The notes under the pieces are model-generated. The model worked only from the letters and a program-made list of their open reading frames with translations. It was not told the origin of the DNA and made no database searches. The position numbers and the translations under genes are program-made. Below are positions 38,265 to 53,235 of a DNA stretch of 64,000 nt, piece after piece. Within the stretch, counting starts at the first letter, position 1; every line of letters starts with the position of its first letter. Source of the DNA: Casuarius casuarius (lineage: Eukaryota > Chordata > Aves > Casuariiformes > Casuariidae); the NCBI GenBank assembly GCA_003342895.1, contig PTFA01000010.1, positions 7,696,165 to 7,760,164 of the forward strand. Reading direction: 5' to 3'.

Positions 38265-41200
38265 CTAATGCCTGCTTTGTCAGGTTCCTACAGCAATGCT
38301 CCCACATCCATCCGTGCTGCCTGGCAAAACACCAACAAAAGGATTTTGCAACATCTGAACTTTAGAAGGCCTGAAGGGAAACTTTTGGATACCCATCCTG
38401 AGACACCTGAAAAAGAGACTATTTTAAAAGTCATGCATTCTTCCACTTGCTAAACAGGCAAACACATGCACATACAAGAAAAAAAAAAACCCAAACCACA
38501 AAAACCCAGAAAACCAATATCCTCCCTGCAATCCAATTCACTTTGATGTTTCTCAGGTTGGACAACAGTGAAAGAAAGAAAGAAAAAAAAAAAATTAAAA
38601 GCATCCCAAGAGCTGAATCAAAACACTGAAGCTGGAGCTCCTAAACTGCAGTATGCATGTGACAGCTGGCACATCAGCTGCTTCAAAGGAGTATTTGGCT
38701 TCGGTATTACTGAGCTGGGAGCTGCCAGTGGTTCAATAGCTGGTGCCACTATTGTCAGCAACAGTACTCACCACCACAGCTGCACATGGTCCTCACTAAC
38801 AAATTCCTGCAGCAGAAAGGAACTCCTAATCTAGAGATCAGAGTAAATTCTTACTCCTGCAAGACACTTCCCCCACACCTCCCTCAACATCTATGATACT
38901 CAAAGCATTCCCTCACCCGCTTCGAAAAGATTTGAAATAAAAGCTGTCCTGGGAAGAAGCTGATATGCAAAGCTATTGGAGACTGGCTGACAATCAAGAA
39001 GAGAGAATGCTGATCCCTGCCTTAGGTTGCCACTCATCAGTAGTGAGAAGCACAATGCTTATGGAGTGCATGGGAAATAAGATTTGTAGTAAGTGAGGAA
39101 TGGCAAAATTTCCCCTGAATTCAGCAAGCAAACCAATAAATTCAAGAGGCCAATAACAGTAAAGTGTAAAATCTGGAAAAAAATTTTACCGAGGTTACAA
39201 GAAGCCTATGTCTTACATGCCACTATGCAGACCACAGAGGGGTGAGATTACAAACACCTGTGATTTAGAAGACAGGAACTATTAACACAAGATATAAGGG
39301 TTCACGTTCCTCAGACTAGAGAGGGGAGGGTGTTTCCTAGCTTTTCAGATGACTCAGGTAGTGTCATCATCTCATAAGCACATCATTTCCTCAAGTCAGG
39401 TAGAGGATGACAGAACAGACTTTCCCCCTCCCTCCCTAGCACACTCTACATTGGTGCAAGGGTGGAGAGCAGTGAGGAAGCCACTCAAACAGAAAACTAT
39501 CAATGTTATTCGAAAGCGTCACTTTCATGAACATGGTATTTAAGAGAAAGAATTTTGAGATTTTTACCCTGCTCTCCTGTGCTTATCTGTATGATCAAAC
39601 TGCCTGCTCCTTCCTGTCCTATTTTCAGTGGACCTATATTCTAGATCTATATACACAGCCAGAACAGAATAGTATTATTTTCTCCGTCTTGTAAGAATGT
39701 CACATACATTTTAGATTATACACTGTACATTCATGATAAAGGCAAGTATATTTCTCCCCCATATGTTTCTTTTCAGATGGATGTTCTGTTCAGTGATATG
39801 CTGTACTTGATTCTACTTGACTAATTACTTACTCAATTCTCATTACTTGTTATAAGGAAAAGCCACCCCATTTCACTCTGCTCACCAGTCTGAGAACTGA
39901 GACATGCAGAGATGGAGTCAGAAAGGAAATAACCAGTTTTCCACGAATAAGCTGCAGAAGGACACCTCCGGTTTAGATTAAGCTCTTTCATTACTTCTAC
40001 ATCTATTTCTTAGTGTCATTTTCAACAGTAGCACTCTCAGATGGCTGGGCTAAACAAGAACAGATGGAGTTTCCTTTTAGACAACAGTGTGATACTGTTT
40101 ACTATACAAATAACGGTATTAGAAAAAAAGATAACCTGTTCACATACTAGATAGCCTAGTCTCCTGCCCCAAAGACCCACATTCTGGTGTCCTATTCAAT
40201 ACACCCCTCTATGTATGTGCAATGCTCTTGCAAATCTCACTCATGCACCATCACTAACTCGAAGCAATGAGCCAGGTCATCCTCACTTGCACTCACCAAG
40301 AAGCCAACCTGTTTGACACTCACTGTGGAATAATAAAGGTTTATTATGTATTATAGAAGACAAACCTGATTGCCACAATGTGAGCTCATGGGAAGTGTTA
40401 GAATATGCTGTTGATACGTTACATCACTCAATATTTAACAGCTCACACACACAGTTTATTCTGGAACTCCCTTCTCCACCCATACAAGATCTTTACATTT
40501 GAAAGTATTTTTTTTTTCTTGTAGGTTCACAGCATATCACTCTGCAACATCTAGAATGAAAACTTACCTAATCCATTTGAAACAAATGCTATAACACGAA
40601 ACACTTGCAGTTTCCTATTGCCTGGAACACTAGACAACCATGAAGAGTTGCAGTGGATTTTTAAAAGATCATTCCCTCTGTATGATCTCTAACTTAAAGC
40701 AACTGAAAATTCTGGAGTACTTTTATGTTAACTCATTATTGTCTCATGTCAAAAACAATTACTCACCTGCACTTAAGTCAACTTCTAAATAGGCTGAACA
40801 GAACAGAGGGTGGTCCACAAACAGAAGCCAGCAGAGCTAAACACCTAAATACAGGAAAAATAATAAAAAAAATCCTTATTACAAGTCAAAAACCAGAAGA
40901 TGGATTTCACACTTTCAGTGTAGTCATTTGGAGTAAAACTCCCCCAAACATACAAAAACCTAGCTGAGAAGAGATCTATAAATGCTAGCATTCAATCAAA
41001 TGGAAGGAGTCAGAAATAAAAAATTATGTTATACTCGTTTTCTAAAAGACAAGAAAAAAATGCAGTATTTTCCCACTCAGTTTAGATACATCTTAAACAA
41101 AAAAAACCCAAAAACCAAAAAACCAGAAACAAACCACACACACTGAAAAAGCTAAAGACTCAGGAGGAAAAAAGAAAAAACCCATCCATGGTAGCCTTGC

Positions 41201-42003
41201 AAACAATTTGGCCCATCTCCCTCCTGCTGGAAAGCTAATCTTTAACTAACATTTACCGATGATGCATGTGCGTGAATTCAAGCAAATCTGACCTCAAAAG
41301 TTTTTGTTCAGTATCTATTAATAGAGGAGTAACAAAAAGTTACTTAACTTAAACTAAACTAACTTAACAAAAGTTAGTCTGCTTACAGCTGTATTTGAAA
41401 TGGACAAAGCCTAACGAAACGGAGCATTTCAGGTAACTGATCCCACCTTCCCACACACTGAAAAAAGCCTCAGCCGATACTGGAAACTGGATGTTACCAA
41501 TCATTATATATAGTCATATCTGTACAGCCTCTATACAAAGTACCACGTTACTACATGAACAAATTAAATTATAACCTTTACATGAGGAAGTAAAAATAAA
41601 CACATTAATGTCAACTCCAAACTGTTTCCTGGGCAGTTAAATGAGATTCAAATCATCACTATCAAGAGATGACAACTCTGCTTAATCATTGTAACGCAAA
41701 CCACCAAGTATTGCCCTATTACGAAACCCAGGCGTGGCTCTGAACGACAGAGTCAATGACAGCAAATCAGCAAGAGCCACCCCAGAAGAGGGCAGAGCAC
41801 AGCATGAAAGGCAGTGAGCAGATTGAAAACTGATGTCCAACAAAAACCAACAAACAAACAAAAAAACCCCAAGAATTACCTCGCTGTCTTTGGGCAACTA
41901 CTTTAAAAACTTTGCAAATGTAAACAGCAGAACGCTGGGCTAGAGTGGTTCAGACAAATAATTAAAGTGTCTTCTACCCAGTCTACGCTCTGCTCACTGA
42001 GAT

Positions 42004-42345
42004 GGACGTCCTGAGGGGTTGGGGCCCAGACCATGTTTCTCCTGCGGCGCTTTCGGGCAGGACGGCCCCCCACTTCTCCATCACTACCACATCAGCGCCC
42101 ATACACAAGAGCAGCAGGGCAGAGGGGTGAGCAACAGCTCAAAAAGCTCTACTGAAGACCATTCCAGATCTGCATCTCCCCTGCCTACTCTGGCTGGCAG
42201 AAATCCTTGAAGCCCCAGGAAGAGGCTCTGCAAACCTCTCTTGCTCCTTCTCTCAGTCCTGCACCGGAGCCCTGGCACACCGCAGTGGAGAACGAAGAGA
42301 AAGCTCTCCAACTCGTCTTTGCCACGTTCGCCTTTTCCAGTCATA
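42004..42345. promoter_or_regulatory. CpG-enriched, GC-rich patch; possible regulatory element or alternative first exon
   Basis: Two clusters of about six CpG each (42004-42100 and about 42255-42335) lie in otherwise CpG-poor DNA. They include TGCGGCGCTTTCGGG and GACGGCC. In the gene's sense a plausible donor (GCGAG|GTAATT) lies at 41880/41879, so an alternative first exon could be drawn from this patch. No TATA box or transcript evidence supports this. Confidence 0.3.
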
Positions 42346-44695
42346 TCACTGGAAATGGAAACAAACCCTGTACCTAATGCACATCAGGTTCTGCTGAGAG
42401 ACAAAACCCCCAGATCAGAGACCACGTTGCAATCATCCAAGGAAACAAAATCCTGGGACAAAATACACCCCCCATTTCGCTCCTTAATGCTTCACATGCT
42501 GTTTCTATAGTTTCTCAGAGAACGGCCACATAGTCTTGGCAGGCACTAGTGCCTGTCGACCATGCCTCTCCAAAGTCCTTACAAATAAACTAACGATCAC
42601 CTCATGGAACTATGTAATAATTTTCCCCACTTTAATGAAGAGAAGACATCAGGAGTTTAAAGCAGTTGCCTGAAGTCCCCATTTTACCATTAAGGGGAAT
42701 TCATTCTGCTGAAGATCAGACAAGAAACAAAGCATATATTTAATTTCAACATATTTTACTGGAAGGAGGTGTCATATTTTTAGAACACGGCCTGCTCATG
42801 ACTGAAGACTGAGCTGCTACAAGTTCAGCCATACGCATTAAGCACATTTGGAAATTCCCTGGCAATGCTGCTAAAGGAACAGACATTTCCTGTAATTTTC
42901 GGAAACATTTTATATCTCCCCTCCTCCTTTTTAGCCTTGGTGGTAAGAAGGGGGAGGGAAACAGAGGATACCATATTACAATTGAGTGAAATGTGAATGA
43001 GCCACCCAAGTTTAAAGTGGAAACTTCAGCAATTCGCGCTTGGGAGAAAGAAGAAGGGGGGTGGGGTGAGCAGCAGTCTTTCATCATTAAGAGCCCAGGA
43101 TTTTTCTGCTGACTTCAGGAAAATAAATATGCATCCTTTCAATTAGGGTGAATTACAAAAGGATATAAACTTGCCTTTTCCCTTGACTTCTGGTAAATAA
43201 GCACTCCTCCAGGCCTTATCCAAATACCTTTTTTCCTATTCTCCAGAATTAGAAATGGAAGCCTTATTCTTTCTGCTCTTGCTCAGGGCCTTCTCTAAAC
43301 TGCAGCTAAAGGAACCCAACCATTCTGGTCACAGGGAGCATCCCTCTCGTGGCTACATAGAGCAGTGATACAGCAAACAAGTAAGAAGCTAAGAAGAGAC
43401 TGAAATTTCAAGTGTGATGGCATTCTTCTATGGCCCTTAGCACCTTTTCTTTCCTAAAAGTTTAATCCTGTATGAGGTATATAAAGCTTATTAGTTTGTT
43501 TAGCCAGAGTTAGCAAGCCTTACAACCCAACTACCTCACTCTATATAGTCAGAGTCTGAAGAGCTCCCACACAAAAGCCCAAGTATGTCTTATGTCCCAT
43601 ACTATTATGAGAAGAATCAAGAATTTACAAACTGTCTTCAGACTAGGAGGTGAGAGGACAGTCCCTATCTTTCCAAAACACATCACAGATCTCATCTTGT
43701 CCCTGTACATGGGATGCTGAAGATCCATCATTTAGTTGTGACAATGGGCAAATTCCAAATCTGCAGTTCCTTACTGGCACCTCTATTTTAGCATTCGATC
43801 CAAAGACACAAAATGTAAACCCTGGAAGGGTTGAACTTCTTTATAAATCCTCAAACTCTCAAAATTCCAGTGTCTCCTTACTCTTTGTAGAACAACACTT
43901 TTTTTACAGCAGCCCCTTTCATGGGATGCACGTTTCCGTCTACTACGCGGCCTGAGCATACTGAATCAACTAACAGTGCTCTGCAGCCACACAGACCGTA
44001 TATAAAGTGACTTGTGCATTTTATATAGCCATCTTTTTGCTAAGAAACAGATTAAAACAAGGATGAGTGCTCTGAAGAGAAATGCTAAATAAACATTAAG
44101 CACAGCAATTCTAATACTCCATGCTACTTCTTTAAAAACCTTTTCATGAAGAAAAGATAGTAAGACCTCAGAGTCTTTAGGTAATGGTTAGCCTTTAAAG
44201 TTAAGACTTTTTCTCCAGAGAGAGAGACTTTAAGGTAGAGACATTCTAACAGAGGTGATCAAATAATATGGGCCTGTAAATAAAGGAGCCCAAAATACTC
44301 CCCACAAAAAAGCAACCTTCATCTGTTTTGGGGTCACTGTACAATGAAAATAGAAGGATGGATCTGAAGTCTTCATACAGCTAGCATGCATTAAAGGCAG
44401 AGGATAATGATGGTATTTTAGTATGGGAACAAATCAAAATAGCTTCTGGGCAAGGCAGGAGTGAATTTCTTGCAGTCTTTTTAAATGATTCTTCTTTAAA
44501 GTTAAATCAGATGTCTAAAGATCACAGTGAGTCGATCTCCCATAAGGACAGAGATATGTAAACTGCTTCCATGGTCAGCTGGGGGTTAAAATGCAATGGT
44601 CTTTCACCCATTTGAGGAAATGACATGAGTTCTCCCAGAAGGCAACAAGTACATTCAACCCATTCTCATCAGGGCATGAGAAAGTTTGGAAGGAA

Positions 44696-44710
44696 TTTTT
44701 TTTTTTTTTT
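44696..44710. repeat. T15 homopolymer
   Basis: Fifteen T followed by AAACTG; no retroposon body recognised on the minus strand beside it. Confidence 0.85.
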
Positions 44711-46738
44711 AAACTGTCAACATTAATACTTTGTTTCTTCCTGCTTGTGTCTGAAAATACAGCGCTGAACTGCACTGCATACGTGTCCTCTCAGCTGCAT
44801 AGAAAAACATCTAGAAATTTTTAAAAACTTACTCAATAAGTGTTAATTAAATCTATTGCCCGACTCATTCAAAAAGACTCTGCAAGTTCAAAGACAAGTT
44901 AATATTTTAAATAGTGCATACTGTATAGTCATAAAAGCACATAGGAGCATCTTAAAAGACCTGCCATAGCAGTTACACTCTAAAGGCTTCCAAAGGGAAG
45001 TCATCAGAAAGGATGCTGGGTCCAATAAAACACCTGAACACAAATTTAAATTCATTCCTACTCAATAAAGTAGTTAAGTTTAATTGTGTTTCCCCTTAAA
45101 TGACATTTACACAACAAGTTAATGGCAGTATATGGTAGAAAACGCTGAATCCACAAAGATAGTATAGCCTGACTATCCTGGGGGGAGAGGGGGAGAGGGA
45201 AATGCAGAATTATATTGTCTACAGCAATGCCTCCCAATTAATGTGCTGGAATAATTCAAGTTGTCAGGTGCTCCCTGAAACTAGACATTTGCAGTAATCC
45301 TGTTAAAGAGGTATCCCATTCGGAGACGTGTGGAGAAGGAAGGTGTGATGGCTACGGCATGGAGTAACTACTGAATTGCAGACAAGTCTTAGCCAAGAGA
45401 AAAGCTGACACAGGAAAGTATATGACCCAGGAGCCAATCCAGAAAACAAGGACACAAACCTCTCACCATGACATACACACTTCTGATAAGATAATTCAGA
45501 CAGAACAGAACACATTTTCACATGTAATTTCCACCCACAAAGGTCATTCTTATGGCCTGCTTCTTATTACGGATGTTTTCAAACTTTCATTTAATTGACA
45601 AGACAGTACTAACATGGATTCAGTTCAGCAATAACAGCTCAAGTCATGGTAGCTCACTGAGCTATACTCCACATACTATGTTCTGGTACATCTTTCCCAA
45701 AGGATGCTAAGTGTTTCTTTGAATTTGAACCACGTTGCACAAGATCAGTAGCAGTAGCATGATAACTACACAACTGAAAAGAGAAGTCATATATATCTTT
45801 ATAACAGAAGGAAAGAGTAGAGGCTAACTTATGTTTCCCAGCTGTGCCTCTTACATCATTATAAACATTACTATTTAAGTAGAGGAAGAGCGACATAACC
45901 ACAAAATATACTAATCCCCCTTAAAAACAACTGACAAAACACAACCACCATTACATTCAGTTTGAAAGAGTTTAAAGGGATCAGGATGTTAAAACATTTC
46001 AATCACAAGAGCTTTCAATACCAAAAAGGGGGAGTGGATTCTACTGTTATTATTTGATGAGCCCTAGTCACAGGCCAGGGTCATCAAGAAGTGTTTTGTA
46101 GCAACCTTGTTGGGCTTCTATAGGATTTTGAAAAGGAGAGAGTAACAAAAACTATTTGCCTAAGTTCATTTGTATTGTACTGTTTGAAGTGTGCAGTTCC
46201 ATATACATCTATAAACAAGATTTCATACTTCTCCATTTGATTAAATGCTCTTTTACATAGTCCTTTAAATAATAATTAGAAAAGCACTGATTCCTGTCAA
46301 AGTAATCCCAAGTTAGAAAAGTTCAATATACTTCTGCAATAACTGAAGAAACATATCAAAACGAAAACTCAGTTGAAGTAGAATCAAGTAATAAATACTT
46401 GGGAAGAAATACATCAGCTCCAAACTCCAAGATCCGTCTATCTCTTAGGTATTCAGCAATGGAAGAAGCACCAGTTGTCAACAATCATACATACTTCTGT
46501 AAGTAACTCCCAATTAGTTTTATTACAAATTTATTATAAATAAATTCCTATTGAAACTGCAGGCAAGTGTTCCAATACTTCCAGAGAGACTGGCACATAC
46601 AAGTGAGTTAGGTTCTGGTATGCAATCCTGAATCATTCTGAAGGATAAAGGTATATGATGGGTGGTCCTTAATCACTTCCTTTATTTGAAGATTGAGGCC
46701 CGAGTGGAAAAAGAGCCAAGGAAGGAAGTCTGTAGCAT

Positions 46739-46763
46739 NNNNNNNNNNNNNNNNNNNNNNNNN
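46739..46763. other. Assembly gap (25 N)
   Basis: Twenty-five consecutive N followed by a C run, suggesting sequencing failure at a C/G homopolymer. Single ambiguous bases also occur at 9137 and 34741. Confidence 0.98.
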
Positions 46764-49700
46764 CCCCCCATCACCTTCCTGAACAGCTCCCGAGACATTT
46801 TAGAAGGTTAACTTGCAGTTTAAATTAAGTAGTAAGGTTGAGATGGAAATAAACAGCTTGCCCAAGCAACATACTGTGCTATTAAGTTTTTGAAGTGACT
46901 TAAAAATTAGGTCAGTCTAATTCATGGCTGATACTTTGTTCTTTCACTCCTATGAACTGACTATGATGTCAGTCTCGTGTTCAAACATGCCACATTTAGC
47001 AGTGCACAGGCCTCCTGAGAGACTCTTTGAGCCTTCCTTTGTGCACAAGGCTTCTGCCAGATTCTTAGCTCATACCGCACTGACTCAGGCATGCCACTCC
47101 AGTTTCAAGGGAGTTGCACTGGCTTCCTGTCAAATACTGCATTTTTTTATTATTATTTTTTATTACTTTACTCAGTAAAAGTTTAGGAACATGTGGCATT
47201 ATTCAAGTTATCTTTTCAGGCCTCAGCTTCTTCAGACAACATCCAAAACAACTGCTTGTTACAAGGTCTAGGAAATGGCTGCTTTGAACTATTTCAACCC
47301 ATCTTTCCCCAATAACCTGATCTAAAGAAAACCTAAATGTCCTTGCTATTCTACCTGACCTCAGTTAACTTTTGAGGGTGCAAAGCATCTCACTGAACTG
47401 GAACTTTATATAGAAATGCTTCTTATGCAACCTCTCCCCAAAAAACAAGCACGCTCACATACAGAAGCTAATCTGACTGTGTAACTTTGGATGTTAAGGA
47501 AAGATTTCTTTGCAGACTTCGTTATCTCTGACACAGAACTTGCAAAGGGTTTTTTAAGCACATTAGCAAAGATGACAGCTTATATGGCACAAGGACATCG
47601 AGACAATAAGTTCGGCCAGCTACAAGCCTTCAGATGAGCCTTGGATCCAGCAGTAAACTTTTGCAAGCATCTTTAACTAGACTCAAGTCAAGCAGCTGTT
47701 TGAACCATCACTGTTGCTAGTTTTGCCTGAGCGGCAAAATTAAACCAAAAACGACAAAGAGGAGGTTTTAAAAGCAGTTCTTAGTCCCTTCCACCCTCTT
47801 CCCTCAGGGGAGGGTAGGACGCCTCAGCAGGCAGTACAGCCAAGTGGGCACACGTAGCAGGTGGGCAAGTCTGTGGCCACTGGAGACCCACTCCAAGATG
47901 CCACCTACCTCTCCTCCACCATTCCCCCCCTCATCCTCTCGGATGGACCAAATCAACCTTTTATGTGGCTGGCAAGGCTAACTTCAGGGCACAAAAAAAA
48001 GTCCTCAGGTGGGAGAAGGGGAAAGCCATCTTAAATAAAACTGTAAGTAAAAATAATTAAATAAATCAGGTGACTGTGAAAATGACGATCTGCAAGCTAG
48101 TTACTAACGAGCCTAATTCTCAGTTTAGCTCAGTTTGTACCCATCATTAAATATCTATAGCTAACATTATGGGCATCCTAACTGCAGTTAATCTGTTTCC
48201 CACTGCAGCAACCATAATAGAAACTCTCCCCCCACCCCCCAAAAAGATGAAGTAGAAGCAAAAGAAACGCAAGCATCTATAAGCTGCTAAGCTAAAATTC
48301 TTCTCTTCGGCCTACACCATGACTCTTGTTCATGTGGCTGCATTTCCTGACTAGTGCAGATAGTTAAAAATAAATAAATAAATCGCTATTTTGTCAGTAT
48401 GTTCAAACCTATAGTATACATTCTTTTATGAAACAATGCTATAGCACAAACTTTCTTAGCATGGTTAGAAAACCGTCCTCCTGATAGGAGGACACTTCAT
48501 CATGATAACTTCCAGCACCACATTAAATTCCAACTATCCTACAAAAGAAGAGGTATAGACTTCACATTCACAAGAATTGCATCTAACTATTACTATAGCA
48601 CTAATACCCCACTATTACCATTTTACCTCCAACTGTCCAGGGATACAGAAAAGGTAAAGCTTGCCAAAAGAGGTGTCACCTTCTATGAGACCAGTTAATA
48701 TGGAGGGGTAAAAGGAGGGATGGAAACAAACGTCACAACACACAGGCCCTTCTTCAAACACAAACACCGAACAGAACCAAATTGTGCCAGAAAAATGCCA
48801 AAACTTCCAAAACACCCCCACAGTCTCTTTCCACAAGGGTGGGGGGGAGGGCTGTCCAAGGCACATCCCAAAGTATGTCATGAGCGACCCGACGTATTAA
48901 ATTCCTCATGGAAACTATCTCACTGAAGCCATACCACTAAAAACATGTGATAAAAGGCAAAAAGAAACCTTGAAGATATCTTCAAAGAAAGAACAGGGCT
49001 GCCCTCCCCCAAACCCCTTGGAATTAACACCAAGAAAGAGCCATGGATTATTCACAAAATTACTAGATTTATGATACATTTTTCCCCACACCTTGACTCC
49101 TACTTATCTTTTGCTAATTGTTTCCTGCCTTTCTACTGTACAGGGTCTATCTATCTTCTTGCACTTCCCTTCCCAAACCAACTTTTCTCTGAATTATCAA
49201 ATTGCCTATTTTTATCAACTCAAATGTGATCTAGGCTTAACTTTTTCATTCACTGCTTTTGTTTCAAACTTCAGATAGGGTTTGTGTTCCTAAAACCTTG
49301 CCTATCAGCCCCAAATTAATCAGAAAAAAACTCCCCCCCCTCCAAAAAACATATACCCATCCTCTTACAATCCTTTCTTAGAAGCACTGTCTGAAAAAAG
49401 TTTGCATTTTCTCTTAATAAAACCCATACAAAAATGAAAGTTTCCCTAACAATCCTTTCAGAATTACTGAAAAACTTTATTTCCAGATACAACTAAAAAT
49501 GCATTGCATCACTGTTGAAATCATAGAACCACAAAGCTAAGAAAAGGTAGCAACTTAGTTCTTTTAAACTAAAAAACATTTTTTTCCTTCAGTCCCACGA
49601 TTTGATTTAAAAATCTGTGACAAAGATGGCAAGTGAGATTAGAGACATTTGCCTTTATATAGTTATGACAGTGATAGATATACTTGATGTTTGTTACTTG

Positions 49701-52451
49701 TTTCATGGGGTTTTTTTTTAATTTCTATTTGGATTGTGATTAAATGTTTGCTAGATAGTTTTCCACTTATAGTGCTATATACAACTTGGCTTCTCCATTG
49801 GGAATTTTGGCTAATATGAAAAAATTGACCGATGGTTTGAACCACAGAGTAAGAGGAGTAATGACAAAATGACAATCAAGAGAAGTCAGTTTCTACCAAC
49901 ATATATATATAGGAAGCATTTCAGCTATGCAGACTTAGGTGAGAAATCCTTTCCAGAAAGAATTCATCCCTGACTGAAATTGCCCTTCTGTGATAGGATT
50001 ATAGCACGGGTCAAAGCATGCAGGAAAAGCATTAAACACAGCCACAGAACCAGAGGTCACTACTTGCTTTCCTCGGCAAAGCAATGAAGGAGAAACACTC
50101 TTCCCACCCCACATGCAGGCTTTTTCCTCTGCAGCCACAACAGGAGGTTCAAGCTAGAGCAGCAAGTGCCTAGGCATACACTTAAATAATTAAATAATCC
50201 ATAACCTGCGAGCTGGGAAAAGCCAAGCATAAATCCAGAAACATTTCAGTAACACCTGAATTTTAAGCTGCTTCGGTTCAGGCAAAATAAAAACCATGAC
50301 TCCAATCTAAAACAAAATGTATCTAGCCTACTGTAGCTACAACATTGCCTGTCCAGAACTAAAACACTTTTCCTAATCTTATTCTCACCATCAGCTGAAA
50401 GCATAGTTTTGCCCAGATTCAACCTTCTGGCACTTTGTTGAAAGCAAAACCACATAAGAACTTCTTGAGAACTGGCTTTAGATTTGGCAGGGAGACCACC
50501 TGGCATCAAAGGTATGCCTTTTGCTATGCCTATGGCCACATGCCTAAATTTTAGTCAAAAAGCAAGCAACTTCAGGGTTTTGTTTTGTTTTTGTTTTCCA
50601 AATAAAGTATTTGGCAGCTAAATTCTCCTGAGATTTCAAGTGCATTGAGCATCCTTCAGTGCAGGGACAGGTCATCTGTTGTGCAGTGGAGAGATGCCCA
50701 AATCCAAGACTCGTGAGCTAGCTCTGAAGCAAACCAACAACCTTGTGCTCAAACTAGCCTTTGATAAGAAGGAAAATTTATTTGCGCAGGCTCACCCTGT
50801 TGCATGACTACAGAGCTTTCCAAACCCAGGCTAAACACACTCTCCACGGTGCAGGATAGATGATGAGGCTCAACATCAAGCTGCACTGCCCTCTCCTCAC
50901 TGCACTTTCAGAGTGACTTTTTTCCTGCAATTGCTGTCATGTGTAAACACAGCACCAAACACCAGAGAAAGCAGATGATCTCTTAAGCTTGCATTATTAC
51001 TCCTGATCAGACAGACAGCATAAGTAGTTGAGAATAAGCTTACCACCTGCACAAGGAAGTTGTTGTGGACAGCAGCGGCTGGAAAGGGTCTGTATAAGTG
51101 CAATGATAAATATGCTACAGTAACCGAAAGAGAAGAAATACACCAGTGCCCCAAAACAATGAAGGTGACCACTAGATTTTAATCCACAAAACCTAGAACT
51201 GTGCCCAGGAGTTTATGTACCTCTAGCTTTAAACAGTGCTGCTTGAAAAGGGAAAACAGAATTATTGCTCCACTGGTACAAATAGTAGACTTTGTTGTGT
51301 GAGCCTGCAGATTCACAAACCCCTGTGGCACAGCTGAAAGAGCACCCCTGTCTCTCCTGCTAGACTGTAGTAGTTTGTTGCATGTTTAAGGTCAAAAATC
51401 AAGGTATGTCTTAATAACTCCTTCCAGCAAATGTCTATAGAGTAACATACACCAAAATTAGAAAGCACCAGAGTGAAGATTGCTCTTACAATTTCAGTCC
51501 AGCTTCCTTGTTCTTGTGCAGTACAATACAGATGTTAGTTACATAATCATGTTCTGTTCCTTGGCGCAGTACTCATTCAATCAGTGAGTAATTATTTAAC
51601 CAAGATCCCATCTGCTTTGCATTCCCATTAAAGAAAGCCTTATGCAAAGGTAAGAGCTTGGCTATGAGTCCTTCATCGAAATATTCTCTTACTAGCACTG
51701 AGCTGCTTGCCAGATCATTGCTATTTGTACTTCAGAAGTTTGCGGCAGACTATGCCAAATCTGAAGAACTTTGTCATTAGAAGAAGAATTTTAAACTTAA
51801 CAGTAGGAAGTACTCTCCATGCTTTCCTAAACTTGTTAAACTATTCTATACAGACAACCGCAATTAATGAAAGTATTCTTAAGAAAGAAACTTAGTGACA
51901 ACTTCAGAGCTGTGGTTTCTCTGCTTTGGATAGAGGGGAACTAGGAAAACAGCAGGCACCATAATTTCTCTTGCTGTACTTTAGCCACCCTTGCATGTAA
52001 AAAGGACTCTCAACAGAAACAGCACAACTCCAGATAGCAATGTAAGTGGCATGGATCTACCCAGGGACAACAGCTTCTGTTTCTACCTACACACAGGCAA
52101 TACCTTTACTACCAGAACCAGAGCTTACAACCACAGAAAAGCACAACCCTGTTCTGCATTAGCTACTTAAAGACATTTGAGGTATTTCTTCTGGGAAGAG
52201 TGAACAGACAAAGCTCGTAAGCTCCAAGAGGAACATCTGAGAAAACAATCACGCTGTCACCTTCAAAAAAAGATAGTGGCATGCAAAATATGGCACACTC
52301 CTTCACCGCCTTTTGTACCTACTACTTTATATAATTCCCGTGACTTAAAGTAGCAGCTCACAGGCTACTGAACAGTCTAGGTAAACATCTTCTATCAAAG
52401 TTATCTTTTGACAAAACCGCAGTCATATCCAAAATTCTTTCAGTCAAAATT

Positions 52452-52480
52452 CTTGAAGTCAGTGAACAACTGACTTCAAG
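52452..52480. repeat. Perfect 12-bp inverted repeat with 5-bp spacer
   Basis: CTTGAAGTCAGT (52452-52463) pairs exactly with ACTGACTTCAAG (52469-52480) around GAACA. It can form a compact hairpin in DNA or RNA. Confidence 0.9.
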
Positions 52481-53217
52481 TAAATAGTTTACTAACGTAA
52501 AACATTTCTTTTCAAGGTAAATGAACACAGAGGACCAGACTAACTAAAAATCTCCAACTATGGATGACTTCTTTTGCTGACATGGTCAAACCTCCCAGAA
52601 CCTACCGCTGATTGCTTACCTATCGATCAAGGCTAAAGGCAATTTCTGATGTACTCTACCCAACCCTTGGTCTTTTCAGACATTTAAATGCATTCAGGCA
52701 TGGCCATGAGAAAGTTCCCTAAAGAACAAGTTCCATGTCTGAACCCAGCAATTACACCACCAATAGTTTCAGACACAAAGTTGCAAAATCTATGTCTAAA
52801 CTATTGCCCCAAACAGGAATGGTGTGCAGTATGCACTATGGTAGAAGCATTCACAACTTTACAAACGGAGCAGCCAATGTGCAAGGAGCCCGAGGGTAAC
52901 ATTTCCATCATGTTTACTCAGATAGGCATCTTCCGATTAAAGTTTTCTTAATTGTTGTGAGACAAAGCTGAATAATTGTAAAGGAGAAGAGTAACTCTAG
53001 GCCACATTTTATGCTTTGCAGGTTTCAACTAAGTCATACAGAATAAGCGATTAAGGCTCCTGGAAGACAGCAGGTGGTAATTATATTACCTTATTTGTAT
53101 TATCATAATCAATGGTGTTTAGCTTTAAATTTTTGAATGTATTATAAAACTATACAAGTAGCTAAACCTTTTGAGGTTGATGGCCACACCAAGAGATGAA
53201 TACATTTGTGGGATCCT

Positions 53218-53235
53218 AAAAAAAAAAAAAAAAAA
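53218..53235. repeat. A18 homopolymer
   Basis: Eighteen A after GGATCCT. No clear SINE or pseudogene body was recognised upstream. Confidence 0.88.

Noticed and set aside
49518..49555. Possible remnant of a CR1 LINE 3' end (AATCATAGAACCACAAAG followed by AAGAAAAGG)
   Set aside because: Only a loose resemblance to the CR1 3' end, without the tandem octamer tail; too weak to call without an alignment.
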